A stretch of 64,000 bases of DNA from Microbacterium sp. T32 (GCF_001619615.1 NZ_LQQP01000002.1:1-64000), one strand, 5' to 3'; positions 42,104 to 51,290 are shown, counted from the stretch's first letter. Translations and numbers: made by a program. The notes: generated by a model not told the origin, from the sequence alone.

Positions 42104-42679
42104 ATGAGCGACCACTCCCTGCACCTCGTCGGATTCGGCATCCGTCTCGACCCGGCGCACCCCGACGACGCGTCCGAGGCCTGGCCCCTGACCGACGCCG
42201 ACCTCTGGCGCGGCATGACGACGCCCTGGCCCGACTCGGTGCACGCCTACGCGGAGCGGGTCGAGCAGCAGCGGAACACTCCCGGCATGTTCGCCTTCAC
42301 GGTGCGGGATGCCGAGACCGGCGAGGTCCGCGGATCGACCACGTTCTACGACCACGTGCCCGCGCAGGGCCGGGTCGAGATCGGCACGACCTGGTACGGC
42401 CGCGCCTTCCAGGGTGGTCGCACGAACCCCGCGGCCAAGATGCTGCTGCTCGCCCACGCGTTCGACGAGTGGGGCCTCAACCGGGTCGCCTTGCGCTGCG
42501 ATGCGCGCAACCAGCGCAGCGCCCGCGCGATCGAGCGCCTCGGCGCCACGCCCGAGGGCAGGCTCCGCCGGCACCGCATCGCCGCCGATGGCTCGGTGGG
42601 CGACACGCTGTACTTCTCGATCCTCCGCGACGAGTGGCCCGCGGTGCGTGCGGGGCTCGAGGAGCGCCTGCGCGGCTGA
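42104..42679 (+). CDS. RimJ/RimL-type GNAT acetyltransferase
   Basis: A 191-aa acetyltransferase of the RimJ/L group: R-G-S-T-T-F-Y-D, W-Y-G-R-A-F-Q-G-G-R-T-N-P-A-A-K near 100-115 for acetyl-CoA, and N-Q-R-S-A-R-A-I-E-R-L-G-A. Relatives acetylate ribosomal proteins or other protein N-termini. GAGACT (42091-42096) lies 7 nt before the ATG, suggesting a leaderless message. Confidence 0.88.
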   Translation: MSDHSLHLVGFGIRLDPAHPDDASEAWPLTDADLWRGMTTPWPDSVHAYAERVEQQRNTPGMFAFTVRDAETGEVRGSTTFYDHVPAQGRVEIGTTWYGRAFQGGRTNPAAKMLLLAHAFDEWGLNRVALRCDARNQRSARAIERLGATPEGRLRRHRIAADGSVGDTLYFSILRDEWPAVRAGLEERLRG

Positions 42680-42697
42680 GTCACGACCCTTCGCAAC

Positions 42698-42763
42698 GGA
42701 GGAGATTCGGGGAGGGGAGGATGCCACGGCCCCGTGCGGTCCTCCGCCGGCCGAATCCCCTCC
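42698..42763 (+). repeat. 66-bp imperfect palindromic element, copy A
   Basis: It starts GGAGGAGATTCGGGGAGGGG and ends CCGAATCCCCTCC, so the ends can pair. It lies 18 bp after the GNAT stop. A similar 66-bp element is at 51225. It may be the terminator of the GNAT gene or a small dispersed repeat. Confidence 0.55.
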
Positions 42764-42834
42764 GGTCGCGGGGAGAGCCCGAGGCCGTCGCCCGCGGCGG
42801 GGGACGGTGCCGCCGCCGTGTAAGATCGTCTGTT

Positions 42835-42926
42835 GGAAGTGTGTCCGAGCGGCCTAAGGAGCATGGCTGGAATCCATGTAGGCGGGGTAACTCGCCTCGC
42901 AGGTTCAAATCCTGTCACTTCCGCCA
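42835..42926 (+). tRNA. tRNA-Ser (anticodon GGA)
   Basis: The acceptor stem GGAAGTG (42835-42841) pairs with CACTTCC (42916-42922), followed by discriminator G and encoded CCA. The anticodon stem CATGG/CCATG encloses loop CTGGAAT with GGA at 42869-42871. The long variable arm (from about 42879) and the T-loop GTTCAAATC are present. The promoter box TAAGAT is at 42821-42826. It reads UCC and UCU codons. Confidence 0.96.
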
Positions 42927-42929
42927 GAC

Positions 42930-42965
42930 GGAGCCCCGTCCGAACCTCAGTTCGGGCGGGGCTCC
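42930..42965 (+). terminator. Hairpin terminator of tRNA-Ser
   Basis: Arms 42930-42945 and 42950-42965 pair over 16 bp with one G-T pair around a CTCA loop, starting 3 nt after the CCA end, followed by TCTCATTCGTT. Confidence 0.88.
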
Positions 42966-45498
42966 TCTCATTCGTTCTGCGTTGCCGGTCAGCGAAGCTT
43001 TTCAGACCAAGGTTGCGTCCGCGGTCGCGCAGAATTTGACTGTTGGCGGGTTCGACTTGCGGCGCGGGACCGGCGAACGCGTGAAAAACCTGTGTTGCCG
43101 ATGGCGTGATGGTCGCCGCGAAGACCCCAGTGTGAGTGCTGGTGCGCCTGATGTCGTCGCACTAGGTGGTGATATTTGTAGGGGATGGATCCTATTGACG
43201 GTGTCCCAAGCTTTTCCGACGACCCCCTGAGAGAACGAGGCGTCGGTCACCGCCTCGACCGGGAGGGTTTCATCGACGCAGTCATCGATCTGATTGAGAA
43301 GGTCGGCAGCCAGGAGAACTCTTCGGTTCTGTCCCTGATCGGTTCGTGGGGATCAGGGAAGTCATCGATCTTGAATCGGGTCTCCGACCGCTTGCGCTCT
43401 TCGGGCCGAAGGGAGCGTGCGTGGGTGGTCACCGAGTTCAACCCTTGGTACTACGAGGGCTTGTCTGCCCTCCAGACGGGCTTCTTCCGCGAGATTTCGT
43501 CTTCGGTGCCGAGCGGTCGGTCGTGGCGAAAATTCCGGAACCGCATGGCTGACCTCGGCGACGCAATAGCCCCGTTCGGAAGTCTGGGCGGCCTGGTCGG
43601 GGTCGATGCCTCCGGCGTTATCGGCGGTGTCTCGTCCCTCGTTCGTGGGGCGAGCAGTGTCGAGACTGTCAAAGGGCAGGTCGAGGCCGAGCTCCAGAAG
43701 GCGAATCGGCCGATCCTCGTGATAATCGACGACGTGGATCGTCTCGATCCGAGCGAGCTTCTAATGCTCTTTAAATTGATCCGTTTGGCCGGCCGCCTCC
43801 GGAACGTGTACTACTTGCTCGCTTACGACGAAGACACGCTCATCGACGCTCTGGGAAGAACTGGCCTGATCGGTGACGACTCACCGAGGCGTGCGATCGA
43901 CTATCTCGAGAAGATCGTGCAGATTCGTCTTGACGTGCCGCCCCTAAGAGCGGAGCAAATCTCAAGCTGGGTCGATGAGGAAGTCCAGACGCTGGCTGCA
44001 CGCCACGACGTGGAACAGACTTCCGAGTTTGAGGCGCGATTTTCAAGAGCGTACTTCGGTCATCTTCGCCACCGTCTTGTGACGCCACGCGCGATCAAGC
44101 GATACTTCGCGCAGGTTGATGCGTTCCTTGGCCAGGTGCGCGGTGAAGTCGACTTCGTCGACTTTCTGATCATCAGCTGGCTTCGAGCGTCTGAACCCCT
44201 CGTGTACAGAGGACTTATCCAGCATCGGAGCCGGCTGGTCGGTGAGTTCGACTGGACATTGCTTGGAAGTCTTGACCGTAAGCGAGATGTTCAGGCCGAC
44301 CACGACTTCTGGCGGCGATTCTTCGCTCACGCTCGTGTCGACGAGGCGCGCGTGGATGGTGTCGCGGATCTTCTGGGCTTGCTCTTTCCCCGGTTCAGTC
44401 ATGAATGGTCAGACAGTCTGCATAGTTTCTCGGGACCGAAGGCAGTTGCGGGGAGAATTTCGAACGCGGATTACTTTGACCGCTTTTTCGCAGTCGGTGT
44501 GCCGGCGGAAGATCTGTCCGACTTGTTGGTGGAAGCGGCGAGTGGGCAGATTCTCGATGGTCGTTCGGGCGCAGAACGCGCGAGGCTTGAGGATGCGTGG
44601 CCCGAGCGAGCAACACTCATCATGACCAAACTCGAGCGCGGATGGCGGCAGGACGAACCCAGGATCCTTGCTGGTTTAACATGGCTGGCGACTCAGTTTC
44701 CACGACTCCCCGAGAGATATGACCTAGCGGACCCACGTAAGCAGGCGCAGTGGTTCGGGCGGGACATCTACGTGAACTTGTCGGATCAAGATGCGCTTAC
44801 TTTTCTTTCCGCGTTGCGACCTGATCCTCAGGTTCTTCAGTTCTGTTCGTTCCTGGTGGAGAGCGCTATTCGTAAGCGGGAGGAGGAGTCGAGACTAGTA
44901 GAGGGCCTGCCGCTCCCGACGGAGATATGGCTGGCGGAGTCGATCGAGCGAGTGTTCATCGGGGAGGGGGCTACCAATCCGCTGGACTATTCCGATGACG
45001 TGTGGCCGTTATTCTGGACTTGGGCTCGCATAGACGCGGCCGCGGTGAATCGGTGGGCCGCGGGTCATCTAGATGCTGGCCACTGGCCATCACTCGACCT
45101 GGTGGCCCGGATGGTCACGACTGCGATCCCCCTCGGAGTCCCTAATCCGGTACCGCGCCTAAGTGACCTTGATCTTGAGTTGGTGGACCGGGTGGTCGGC
45201 CTCGAGCGCGTCGACTCGGATGTTTCCGGTCAGATTGGCGGCATTCCGAAATCACTTCCTCGCGACGCGCCTGCGACACCCGAAAATCGAAGGAACTATG
45301 TGCTGGACGTGTTTCATGCCCGGAATAGGCCGTCGAATGATCGATGAATCCGCGAATTGCCCGACATGCCGATAGCTGGCCGCTCGCAGATGCGATAGGC
45401 CGAGGATTCGCTCGGCGAGAGCCGTTCTCCGGCGTGAGTCCGGCATCAGCGGGCCATTCGAATCGCAGAGTGACTAAGTGCCGAAACTCGGGCCCGCG
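42966..45498. other. Probable acquired island downstream of tRNA-Ser
   Basis: This stretch has visibly lower GC and mixed codon use, with many A/T third positions, compared with both sides. It contains no GGATGCC, although the motif occurs about every 0.5 kb elsewhere; none is seen between about 42720 and 45730. It starts right after the tRNA-Ser terminator and holds one gene, a KAP-type NTPase. Apart from that gene, 42966-43184 and 45348-45498 show nothing recognisable. No integrase and no duplicated tRNA end was found. Confidence 0.6.
43185..45347 (+). CDS. KAP family P-loop NTPase, possible phage-defence protein
   Basis: A 720-aa NTPase. Walker A is G-S-W-G-S-G-K-S-S (53-61), E-F-N-P-W-Y-Y-E-G (84-92) is the KAP signature, and Walker B is I-L-V-I-I-D-D-V-D-R-L-D (177-188). 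Between them residues 125-156 are Gly/Val-rich and hydrophobic, in the place where many KAP proteins have membrane segments. The C-terminal 400 residues are helical and unassigned. KAP NTPases occur in plasmids and defence islands. The ATG follows TAGGGG. Its composition is foreign to the window; no partner effector is visible, so its activity is inferred. Confidence 0.85.
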   Translation: MDPIDGVPSFSDDPLRERGVGHRLDREGFIDAVIDLIEKVGSQENSSVLSLIGSWGSGKSSILNRVSDRLRSSGRRERAWVVTEFNPWYYEGLSALQTGFFREISSSVPSGRSWRKFRNRMADLGDAIAPFGSLGGLVGVDASGVIGGVSSLVRGASSVETVKGQVEAELQKANRPILVIIDDVDRLDPSELLMLFKLIRLAGRLRNVYYLLAYDEDTLIDALGRTGLIGDDSPRRAIDYLEKIVQIRLDVPPLRAEQISSWVDEEVQTLAARHDVEQTSEFEARFSRAYFGHLRHRLVTPRAIKRYFAQVDAFLGQVRGEVDFVDFLIISWLRASEPLVYRGLIQHRSRLVGEFDWTLLGSLDRKRDVQADHDFWRRFFAHARVDEARVDGVADLLGLLFPRFSHEWSDSLHSFSGPKAVAGRISNADYFDRFFAVGVPAEDLSDLLVEAASGQILDGRSGAERARLEDAWPERATLIMTKLERGWRQDEPRILAGLTWLATQFPRLPERYDLADPRKQAQWFGRDIYVNLSDQDALTFLSALRPDPQVLQFCSFLVESAIRKREEESRLVEGLPLPTEIWLAESIERVFIGEGATNPLDYSDDVWPLFWTWARIDAAAVNRWAAGHLDAGHWPSLDLVARMVTTAIPLGVPNPVPRLSDLDLELVDRVVGLERVDSDVSGQIGGIPKSLPRDAPATPENRRNYVLDVFHARNRPSNDR

Positions 45499-47811
45499 TC
45501 AGCGGACCGGCTCGGGCGCCTCGACCGGCGCGGGCTCGCCGCGCAGTAGGAGCGAGCGGGGGAGCACGAGCGCCCGCAGGCGACCGGCCGCGCTCGCCCC
45601 GGCACGGAGCCGTTCGCGGATGCGCTCCACCGCGTCCGCGAGCGCCGACCCCCGCGCCGGGTCCATACCGTCCTCGGCGTACACCGCGCGTTCCAGTGCG
45701 TCGCGCACGAGCCCGACGTCGTCGGCATCCACGTCGTGGTCCTCGACGAGCCGCGCGGCGAACGCCCGCGGCGATTCGGCATCGGGGGCACGGATGCCGA
45801 GATCCACCGCGTCCGCGCGGATCTCGGCCCAGGCCGCCACGGCGTCACCCGCGACGATCCTCGGGGCGCGGGAGCGCCGGCGCCACGCGCGCAAGACGCC
45901 CGGCGCAGCGGCGAGCAGCAGCAGGATCACCACGCCGACGCCGACGAGCACGGGCACCGCACTCTGCGCGGTCGCGGCGCCGACGCCGGAGGACGTCGCG
46001 CCGGGACCGTCCTGATCGCCGAGCTGCGGGGCATCGGTCCGGGTGGCGCCGGGGGTCGCGGCATCCCGTTGCTCGGGGGTGGTCGTGGTGCTGCTCGAGC
46101 CCCCGGTCGACCCCGAGGCGAAGCTCGTCGGCACGCCGAGGCTGTTGGTCGGCTCGAACGGGACCCAGCCGATGCCGCGGAAGTAGACCTCCGGCCACGC
46201 GTGCAGCTGGCTCGACGTGACCGTGTAGTCCGTCTGCCCCTGCTGCTCGACCGAGCCCGACCGTGTGCCGGGCAGGTATCCGACGACGATCCGCGAGGGC
46301 ATGTCGAGGGTGCGGGCCATCACCGCGAACGCCGACGCGAAGTGGACGCAGTATCCGGTGCGCTCCTGGAGGAACCGGGCAACGGCATCCATTCCCGCCC
46401 CGTCGAAGCCCGCCTCGACGGGGGCGTCGAGCGAGTAGCGGAACTGGCTACCGCGGAACCACGACTGCAGCGCGATGAGCTGGTCGTACGGAGTCTGGGC
46501 TCCCGCCGTGACCGAGCGCGCGGTGTCGCCGATGATCGCGGGCACGTTGTCCGGCAGCGCTCGCACGGCATCGCCCAGTTCGCTGCCTCCCACCGAACGG
46601 GCGCGGATCTGCTCCAGCGTCGGCCGCGGCACGGTCGTGTCGACCTGGTACTCCTGATTGCGCGACGAGCCCGACCGCGACACGATCGTGCGGTTCTCGG
46701 GCATGCCGAGCCATTCCCCCTGCAGGCCCGTCACCTTCGTCGCGGGGGAGGGCACCGGCAGCCACGGGCTGTCGAGTTCGCCGACCTTGATCGTGGTCGT
46801 CCAGGTCGAGACGGCGATGTCGCTGTCCACCTGCGGGGCATCGAACACGGGGGCATCACCGGGCACCGTGACCGTGTCGCCCGAGTCGGGCTGCCACACG
46901 GCGCCGTCGAAGCGCGACAGCGTGACCGCGCGCAGGTACGGCGCGGACGGTGCCGTCGTGTCGACGGTGAGGACGTCGATGTCGCGCGGCTGGCGGAGGT
47001 CGTTGCCGAGGTCGAGGTTGGGGTTGATCGTCGTCCCGAAGCCGGCGCCCGACCCCGAGGCGAACCGCAGACCGGGCTGGGGGAGGAGCGGCACGGCGAC
47101 GAGCGTGACCAGCACCGACACGGCGGCGATCCCGATCGCTGTGGCCGACGCGCCCCACACCCGCGGTCCGATCCGGCGCTGAGGGCCGCTCGCCCGGCTG
47201 CGCGAGCGCACGTCCATGCGAAGCAGGAAGAGGATCGTGACGGCGAGGGCGAGCACCGCGGGCACGTCGACCGCCGCCGGGATGGCGATCGTCGGGATCA
47301 GCGACACGGCGACGAGGCCGACGCCCGCGAGAAGCGGCATCCGCGCGGTCAGGACGACGTGGTCGAGCACGATCGCGAGGCCTGTCACCGCGGCGACGAG
47401 CACGAACGACAGGCCCGTGGCGGCGGTGACCGGTGCGATGCCGAGCCGGATCTCCTCCGATGCTCCCGAGAAGAGCGCGGGGATCGAGGCGATCGTCGTC
47501 GGGGTGGGGATGATCCCGAGCAGCGCGGTGGAGCGGGCGAAGACGGCCGTGAGCAGGAGCACCCCGACGACGAGTTCGGCGAGCGTGGCCACGAGCGCGG
47601 GAAGGCGGGCGAGCCGCACCGCGAGTCCGGTGACGAGCACCGCCGCGGCGGCGGTGACGGCGCCGACGGTCCACGCGCCCGGGGCGATCACCGACAGGAC
47701 AGGAACGAGGGCGGCCACGATGCCCGCGAAGACGCCGAGGGCGAGCAGGGCGAGGTCGCGGCGACGCCGGACCGGACGCGCGGCGTTGCCGTCAGCCCCC
47801 GACACGGGCAT
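45499..47811 (-). CDS. TgpA-like membrane transglutaminase (DUF3488/DUF4129)
   Basis: A 770-aa membrane protein: about six N-terminal helices (30-240), an extracytoplasmic transglutaminase-like domain, one more helix (about 625-645) and a cytoplasmic DUF4129 tail. Catalytic positions: Cys in R-T-G-Y-C-V-H-F-A-S-A, His in L-H-A-W-P-E-V-Y; the third residue is Glu in W-V-P-F-E-P-T where Asp is usual. The ATG at 47811 overlaps DUF58 by 20 nt; a GTG at 47805 with GAGG 6 nt upstream is an equally good start. Last gene of the MoxR - DUF58 - TgpA operon. Confidence 0.9.
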   Translation of the reverse strand: MPVSGADGNAARPVRRRRDLALLALGVFAGIVAALVPVLSVIAPGAWTVGAVTAAAAVLVTGLAVRLARLPALVATLAELVVGVLLLTAVFARSTALLGIIPTPTTIASIPALFSGASEEIRLGIAPVTAATGLSFVLVAAVTGLAIVLDHVVLTARMPLLAGVGLVAVSLIPTIAIPAAVDVPAVLALAVTILFLLRMDVRSRSRASGPQRRIGPRVWGASATAIGIAAVSVLVTLVAVPLLPQPGLRFASGSGAGFGTTINPNLDLGNDLRQPRDIDVLTVDTTAPSAPYLRAVTLSRFDGAVWQPDSGDTVTVPGDAPVFDAPQVDSDIAVSTWTTTIKVGELDSPWLPVPSPATKVTGLQGEWLGMPENRTIVSRSGSSRNQEYQVDTTVPRPTLEQIRARSVGGSELGDAVRALPDNVPAIIGDTARSVTAGAQTPYDQLIALQSWFRGSQFRYSLDAPVEAGFDGAGMDAVARFLQERTGYCVHFASAFAVMARTLDMPSRIVVGYLPGTRSGSVEQQGQTDYTVTSSQLHAWPEVYFRGIGWVPFEPTNSLGVPTSFASGSTGGSSSTTTTPEQRDAATPGATRTDAPQLGDQDGPGATSSGVGAATAQSAVPVLVGVGVVILLLLAAAPGVLRAWRRRSRAPRIVAGDAVAAWAEIRADAVDLGIRAPDAESPRAFAARLVEDHDVDADDVGLVRDALERAVYAEDGMDPARGSALADAVERIRERLRAGASAAGRLRALVLPRSLLLRGEPAPVEAPEPVR

Positions 47812-49024
47812 CCTCGGGTCGTGCGGCTTCGTCCCAGGCGCGGGCGACATCGCCGCCGGGGTGCACCGAGCTCGCGTGCCAGCCGGTGCCCTCGATCGCG
47901 TCCTCGGACACGGCGATCAGCACCGGAAGCGCCGACCGCTGGGCGGCGGCACGCAGCGGGGGCAGGTCGTCCGGCGTGAGGCGTCCGGTGACGACGACCA
48001 CGGGGCCGAGCATCGCCGCCACCGACGCCGGGACGATGCGGTGCGACGGCACGTCGATCCGGGCGCGCAGGGTCGCGAAGGATGCCGCGAGCGCCCGGGC
48101 CTCGGCATCCTCTCCGCCCGCGACGGGTTCGGCGAGCAGTTCGCCGTCACTGTCGACGACCTCGACCGTGTATCCCTCGTGCACGAGCCGCGACACCGCG
48201 GAGACGCAGACCGACACCGCGGTCTCGAAGGCGCGGTCGCCGCCGATCGTCTCGGCCGCGGTCGGCGACCAGCGCGAGAGCGCGCGATCGAACACCACCG
48301 TCGCCGCGGGGCTCGACTCCTGCTCCTCCTGCCGCACCATCAGCGTGTCGCGGTGGGCGGTCGCCCGCCAATGGATGCGGCGCATGGAGTCGCCGGGAGC
48401 GTAGGGGCGGGCGACCAAGTTGTCGGCGCCCTGACCGAGTTGGAGTGCCGCGCTCTGCCGGGTGCCGCCCGCCTCGCCCGGGGTCGCGGGAAGCGGTCCG
48501 AGCTCGACGACGGTGGGCGCGACAGTGAGCGCGGACGCCCGGCCGACGCGGAAGCGGCGGCGGACGAGTCCGAACGGGTCTGTCGTGGTGACGCGGACCG
48601 GGCCGAGTTCGTAGGTTCCGCGCACGGCTCCTCGGACCTCGTAGCGGAGGTGCACCGGCGCGCCCGAGCGCCGCAGGGTGGATGCCGCGGCGGGGAAGCC
48701 ACCCTCCGCGCGCCCCTCGAGACCGGAGGGGAGGCCGTCCGACCACCGTCCCGGGAGGGTCGGGAGTGCACTATTCACCCGCACCGCGAGCTGCACCTCG
48801 GCGAGGCCGCCGACCTCGGGGACCTCCGGGCTCACCGTGCGGACGACCTCGCCGGACGCGCGGACGAGGAGCGCGCTCGCCGCCGCGAACAGCACGAGCG
48901 CCAGCAGGAGAACGCCGAAGTACAGCAGCTCGGGGATCGCTGCGCGCTCGGCGACGATGAGGGCCACCACCCCGAGGGCGACCGCACCGGTGCCCCGCAG
49001 GGTCAGCGGCCAGCGCTCCTTCAC
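47792..49024 (-). CDS. DUF58 domain protein
   Basis: A 410-aa protein with two N-terminal membrane helices (about 10-30 and 34-54) and a DUF58 domain whose core is Y-A-P-G-D-S-M-R-R-I-H-W-R-A-T-A-H-R near residue 220, followed by a vWA-like region. DUF58 proteins partner MoxR ATPases; the operon is thought to work in envelope protein maturation, but details are unknown. The GTG start lies 7 nt after the MoxR stop. Confidence 0.9.
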   Translation of the reverse strand: MKERWPLTLRGTGAVALGVVALIVAERAAIPELLYFGVLLLALVLFAAASALLVRASGEVVRTVSPEVPEVGGLAEVQLAVRVNSALPTLPGRWSDGLPSGLEGRAEGGFPAAASTLRRSGAPVHLRYEVRGAVRGTYELGPVRVTTTDPFGLVRRRFRVGRASALTVAPTVVELGPLPATPGEAGGTRQSAALQLGQGADNLVARPYAPGDSMRRIHWRATAHRDTLMVRQEEQESSPAATVVFDRALSRWSPTAAETIGGDRAFETAVSVCVSAVSRLVHEGYTVEVVDSDGELLAEPVAGGEDAEARALAASFATLRARIDVPSHRIVPASVAAMLGPVVVVTGRLTPDDLPPLRAAAQRSALPVLIAVSEDAIEGTGWHASSVHPGGDVARAWDEAARPEDARVGG

Positions 49025-49031
49025 GGCGTTC

Positions 49032-50078
49032 TCACGCTCGCTGGGCCAGCGGGACCCGCACGCTCGCTGCGATCCGCTCGAGCGCGTCCGCCACCACGAC
49101 GGCGCCGGCCCGGCCGCCCGCCGCGGAGCGGTTCGCGATCACGCGGTGCGCGAAGACGGGCGCGAGGAGCGCCGTGAGATCGTCGGGGATCACGTAACCG
49201 CGGCCGTCGAGCGCCGCCCGCACCTTGGCCGCGCGGACGAGTTGCAGCGTCGCGCGGGGGCTGGCGCCCAGGCGGATGTCGGGGTGGGCACGCGTCGCCT
49301 GGGCGAGTGCGACGGCATACTCCTCCAGCGCGGGGGCGACGTGGACGCCCCGCGCCCAGGCGATCATGGCGGTGACCTGCGGCGCCGAGACGACGGGCGT
49401 GAGGGAATCGAGCGGGTTGACGGTGTCGCGCTGGCGGAGCATGAGCGTCTCGGCCGCGGCATCCGGGTATCCCATCGAGATCCGGAGGAGGAAACGGTCG
49501 CGCTGCGCCTCGGGGAGCGCGTACGTCCCCTCCATCTCGAGCGGATTCTGCGTCGCGACGACGAGGAAAGGGGAGGGGAGCACGTGGGTGCGACCGTCGA
49601 CGGTGACCTGGCGTTCCTCCATCGCCTCCAGCAGCGACGACTGCGTCTTGGGGGACGAGCGGTTGATCTCGTCGGCGATGACGATGTGCGCGAAGACGGC
49701 GCCCGGCGTGAACTCGAACCGCCGCTCGACGGGGTTGAACACCGATACGCCGGTGATGTCGCCGGGCAGCAGATCGGGCGTGAACTGGATGCGACGCACG
49801 TCGGCGTCCACGGTCGCGGCGAGGGCGCGCGCGAGCATCGTCTTTCCGACGCCGGGAACGTCCTCGATCAGCAGGTGGCCCTCGGCGAGCAGCGCGATGA
49901 GCGCGCTGCGCACGGCATCCGGCTTCCCGTCGATCACGCGGGACATCGAGGCGAGGATGCGCTCGGAGAGCCGCGCGAAACCGTCCGCATCCAGGGGTTC
50001 GTCGACCTGGGCGCCCAGGGGCTTCAGGTCGGGGCGGCGCAGCCGCGGGGCCGCCTCGGGCGTCACCGTCTCGTCCAT
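49032..50078 (-). CDS. MoxR family AAA+ ATPase
   Basis: A 348-aa AAA+ chaperone ATPase. Walker A is E-D-V-P-G-V-G-K-T (about 70-78), Walker B H-I-V-I-A-D-E-I-N-R, sensor 1 V-V-A-T-Q-N-P, and the E-G-T-Y-x-L-P-E-A-Q-R-D-R-F arginine-finger region. ATG 50078 follows GAGGG by 5 nt; a longer frame to 50174 lacks a ribosome site. First gene of the MoxR - DUF58 - TgpA operon, divergent from the ROK gene. Confidence 0.93.
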   Translation of the reverse strand: MDETVTPEAAPRLRRPDLKPLGAQVDEPLDADGFARLSERILASMSRVIDGKPDAVRSALIALLAEGHLLIEDVPGVGKTMLARALAATVDADVRRIQFTPDLLPGDITGVSVFNPVERRFEFTPGAVFAHIVIADEINRSSPKTQSSLLEAMEERQVTVDGRTHVLPSPFLVVATQNPLEMEGTYALPEAQRDRFLLRISMGYPDAAAETLMLRQRDTVNPLDSLTPVVSAPQVTAMIAWARGVHVAPALEEYAVALAQATRAHPDIRLGASPRATLQLVRAAKVRAALDGRGYVIPDDLTALLAPVFAHRVIANRSAAGGRAGAVVVADALERIAASVRVPLAQRA

Positions 50079-50233
50079 GGCATCCCTCGTGTCGCATCGC
50101 GGCGGAGGAGCGTTTCGGGCCGCCGTGACCTGATCGTAACCTGCGCGAACGCGCTGCGGGTCGGAATACGGCACCTGCTCAGGTGCGCGACGGCCCTAGG
50201 ATCGGGCTTCGTCGCCGACCCGAGGAGATCGAC

Positions 50234-51142
50234 ATGACCGAGACCGCCGCCGTGCTCGCCGTCGACATCGGCGGGACGAAGGTGGATGCCGCCGTCGTCA
50301 CCGCCGCGGGCGAGGTCGTTCGCGCGAGCGTCGCGCGCCGCCCGACCGGCCGGGAGAACAGTCGCGAGGTCATCGCGGGCAACATCCGTGCCGCCGCCCA
50401 GGAGGCGCTCGCCGCCGTCCCCGGCGCGCGCGTCGGCGCGATCGGGGTCGGCAGCGCCGGTCCGGTGGACCTCCCCGCGCGGTCGGTGTCGCCGCTCAAT
50501 CTTCCGCAGGTCGAGGGTCTCGTGATCGATGAGGTCCTGGGCGGTCTGGTCGACGGTCCTCTCACGCTCGCGCTCGACGGCACGTGCATCGCACTGGCCG
50601 AGCACTGGCGCGGTGCGCTCGTCGGCACGACGAACGCGATGGCGATCGTGGTGTCGACGGGCGTGGGCGGGGGCCTCGTGATGGACGGCCGCCCGGTGAC
50701 CGGCTCCACGGGCAACGCCGGGCACCTCGGGCAGACGTTCGTCCGCACGATCGACGGTGATCCCGCGGCCTCGACGCTGGAAGCCGTGGCCGCCGGTCCC
50801 GGTTCGGTGGCGTGGGCACGATCCCGGGGGTGGGTCGGCGAGACCGGCCTCGACTTGGCGGCCTCCTACCGCGAGGGCGACGAGATCGCGGTCGCCGCCG
50901 TGCGCCGTTCGGCCGCCGCCGTCGGGCAGGCGATCGCCGCCGCCGCGACGCTCTGCGACCTCGAGGCCGTCGCGGTCGCGGGCGGTTTCGCGAACGTCGC
51001 CGACGACTACGTCGACCTGGTGGCCGCCGCGGCACACGATGCCGCCCTGCACGCGTACGCGCGCCGGTGCCGCGTCGTGCCGTCCGGACTCGACGGCGAC
51101 GGCCCGCTGCTGGGAGCCGCAGCGCTCGCGCTCCACGGCTGA
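50234..51142 (+). CDS. ROK family protein (sugar kinase-like, zinc motif absent)
   Basis: A 302-aa ROK protein. The phosphate motif V-D-I-G-G-T-K-V-D is at about 9-17, the catalytic Asp is in A-L-D-G-T-C-I-A near 117, and S-T-G-V-G-G-G-L-V follows. G-N-A-G-H-L-G is kept, but the usual C-x-C-G-x-x-G-C-x-E zinc cluster is replaced by D-G-D-P-A-A-S-T-L-E, with no cysteines. ATG 50234 follows GAGGAG; a TAGGAT box is at 50196-50201. Sugar kinase activity is likely but the substrate unknown. Confidence 0.88.
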   Translation: MTETAAVLAVDIGGTKVDAAVVTAAGEVVRASVARRPTGRENSREVIAGNIRAAAQEALAAVPGARVGAIGVGSAGPVDLPARSVSPLNLPQVEGLVIDEVLGGLVDGPLTLALDGTCIALAEHWRGALVGTTNAMAIVVSTGVGGGLVMDGRPVTGSTGNAGHLGQTFVRTIDGDPAASTLEAVAAGPGSVAWARSRGWVGETGLDLAASYREGDEIAVAAVRRSAAAVGQAIAAAATLCDLEAVAVAGGFANVADDYVDLVAAAAHDAALHAYARRCRVVPSGLDGDGPLLGAAALALHG

Positions 51143-51224
51143 GGCGCCAGTGGGCCGCAGCTGCGCGTGAAGCGCTGACCGCGTCCGGTCTCGCTGCGCG
51201 TGAGGACGTCAGCGCCTCGACCCG

Positions 51225-51290
51225 GGAGGAGATTCTGGGGAGGGAGGACGAATACCGCGGATTCGTCCTCCCGTCCCGGATTCCCCTTCG
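51225..51290 (+). repeat. 66-bp imperfect palindromic element, copy B
   Basis: It starts GGAGGAGATTCTGGGGAGGG like the element at 42698, and contains a perfect 12-bp hairpin (51242-51253 with 51261-51272, 7-nt loop). It lies 82 bp after the ROK stop. The bases before it (51143-51224) carry GCTGCGCGTGA twice and no gene. Confidence 0.55.

Noticed and set aside
43002..43250. An 82-codon minus-strand frame before the KAP gene
   Set aside because: No ribosome site, no family resemblance, and it overlaps the start of the well-supported NTPase gene.
42835..45498. att sites flanking the KAP island
   Set aside because: I looked for a copy of the tRNA-Ser 3' end downstream of the NTPase gene up to 45500 and saw none, and no integrase gene is present.
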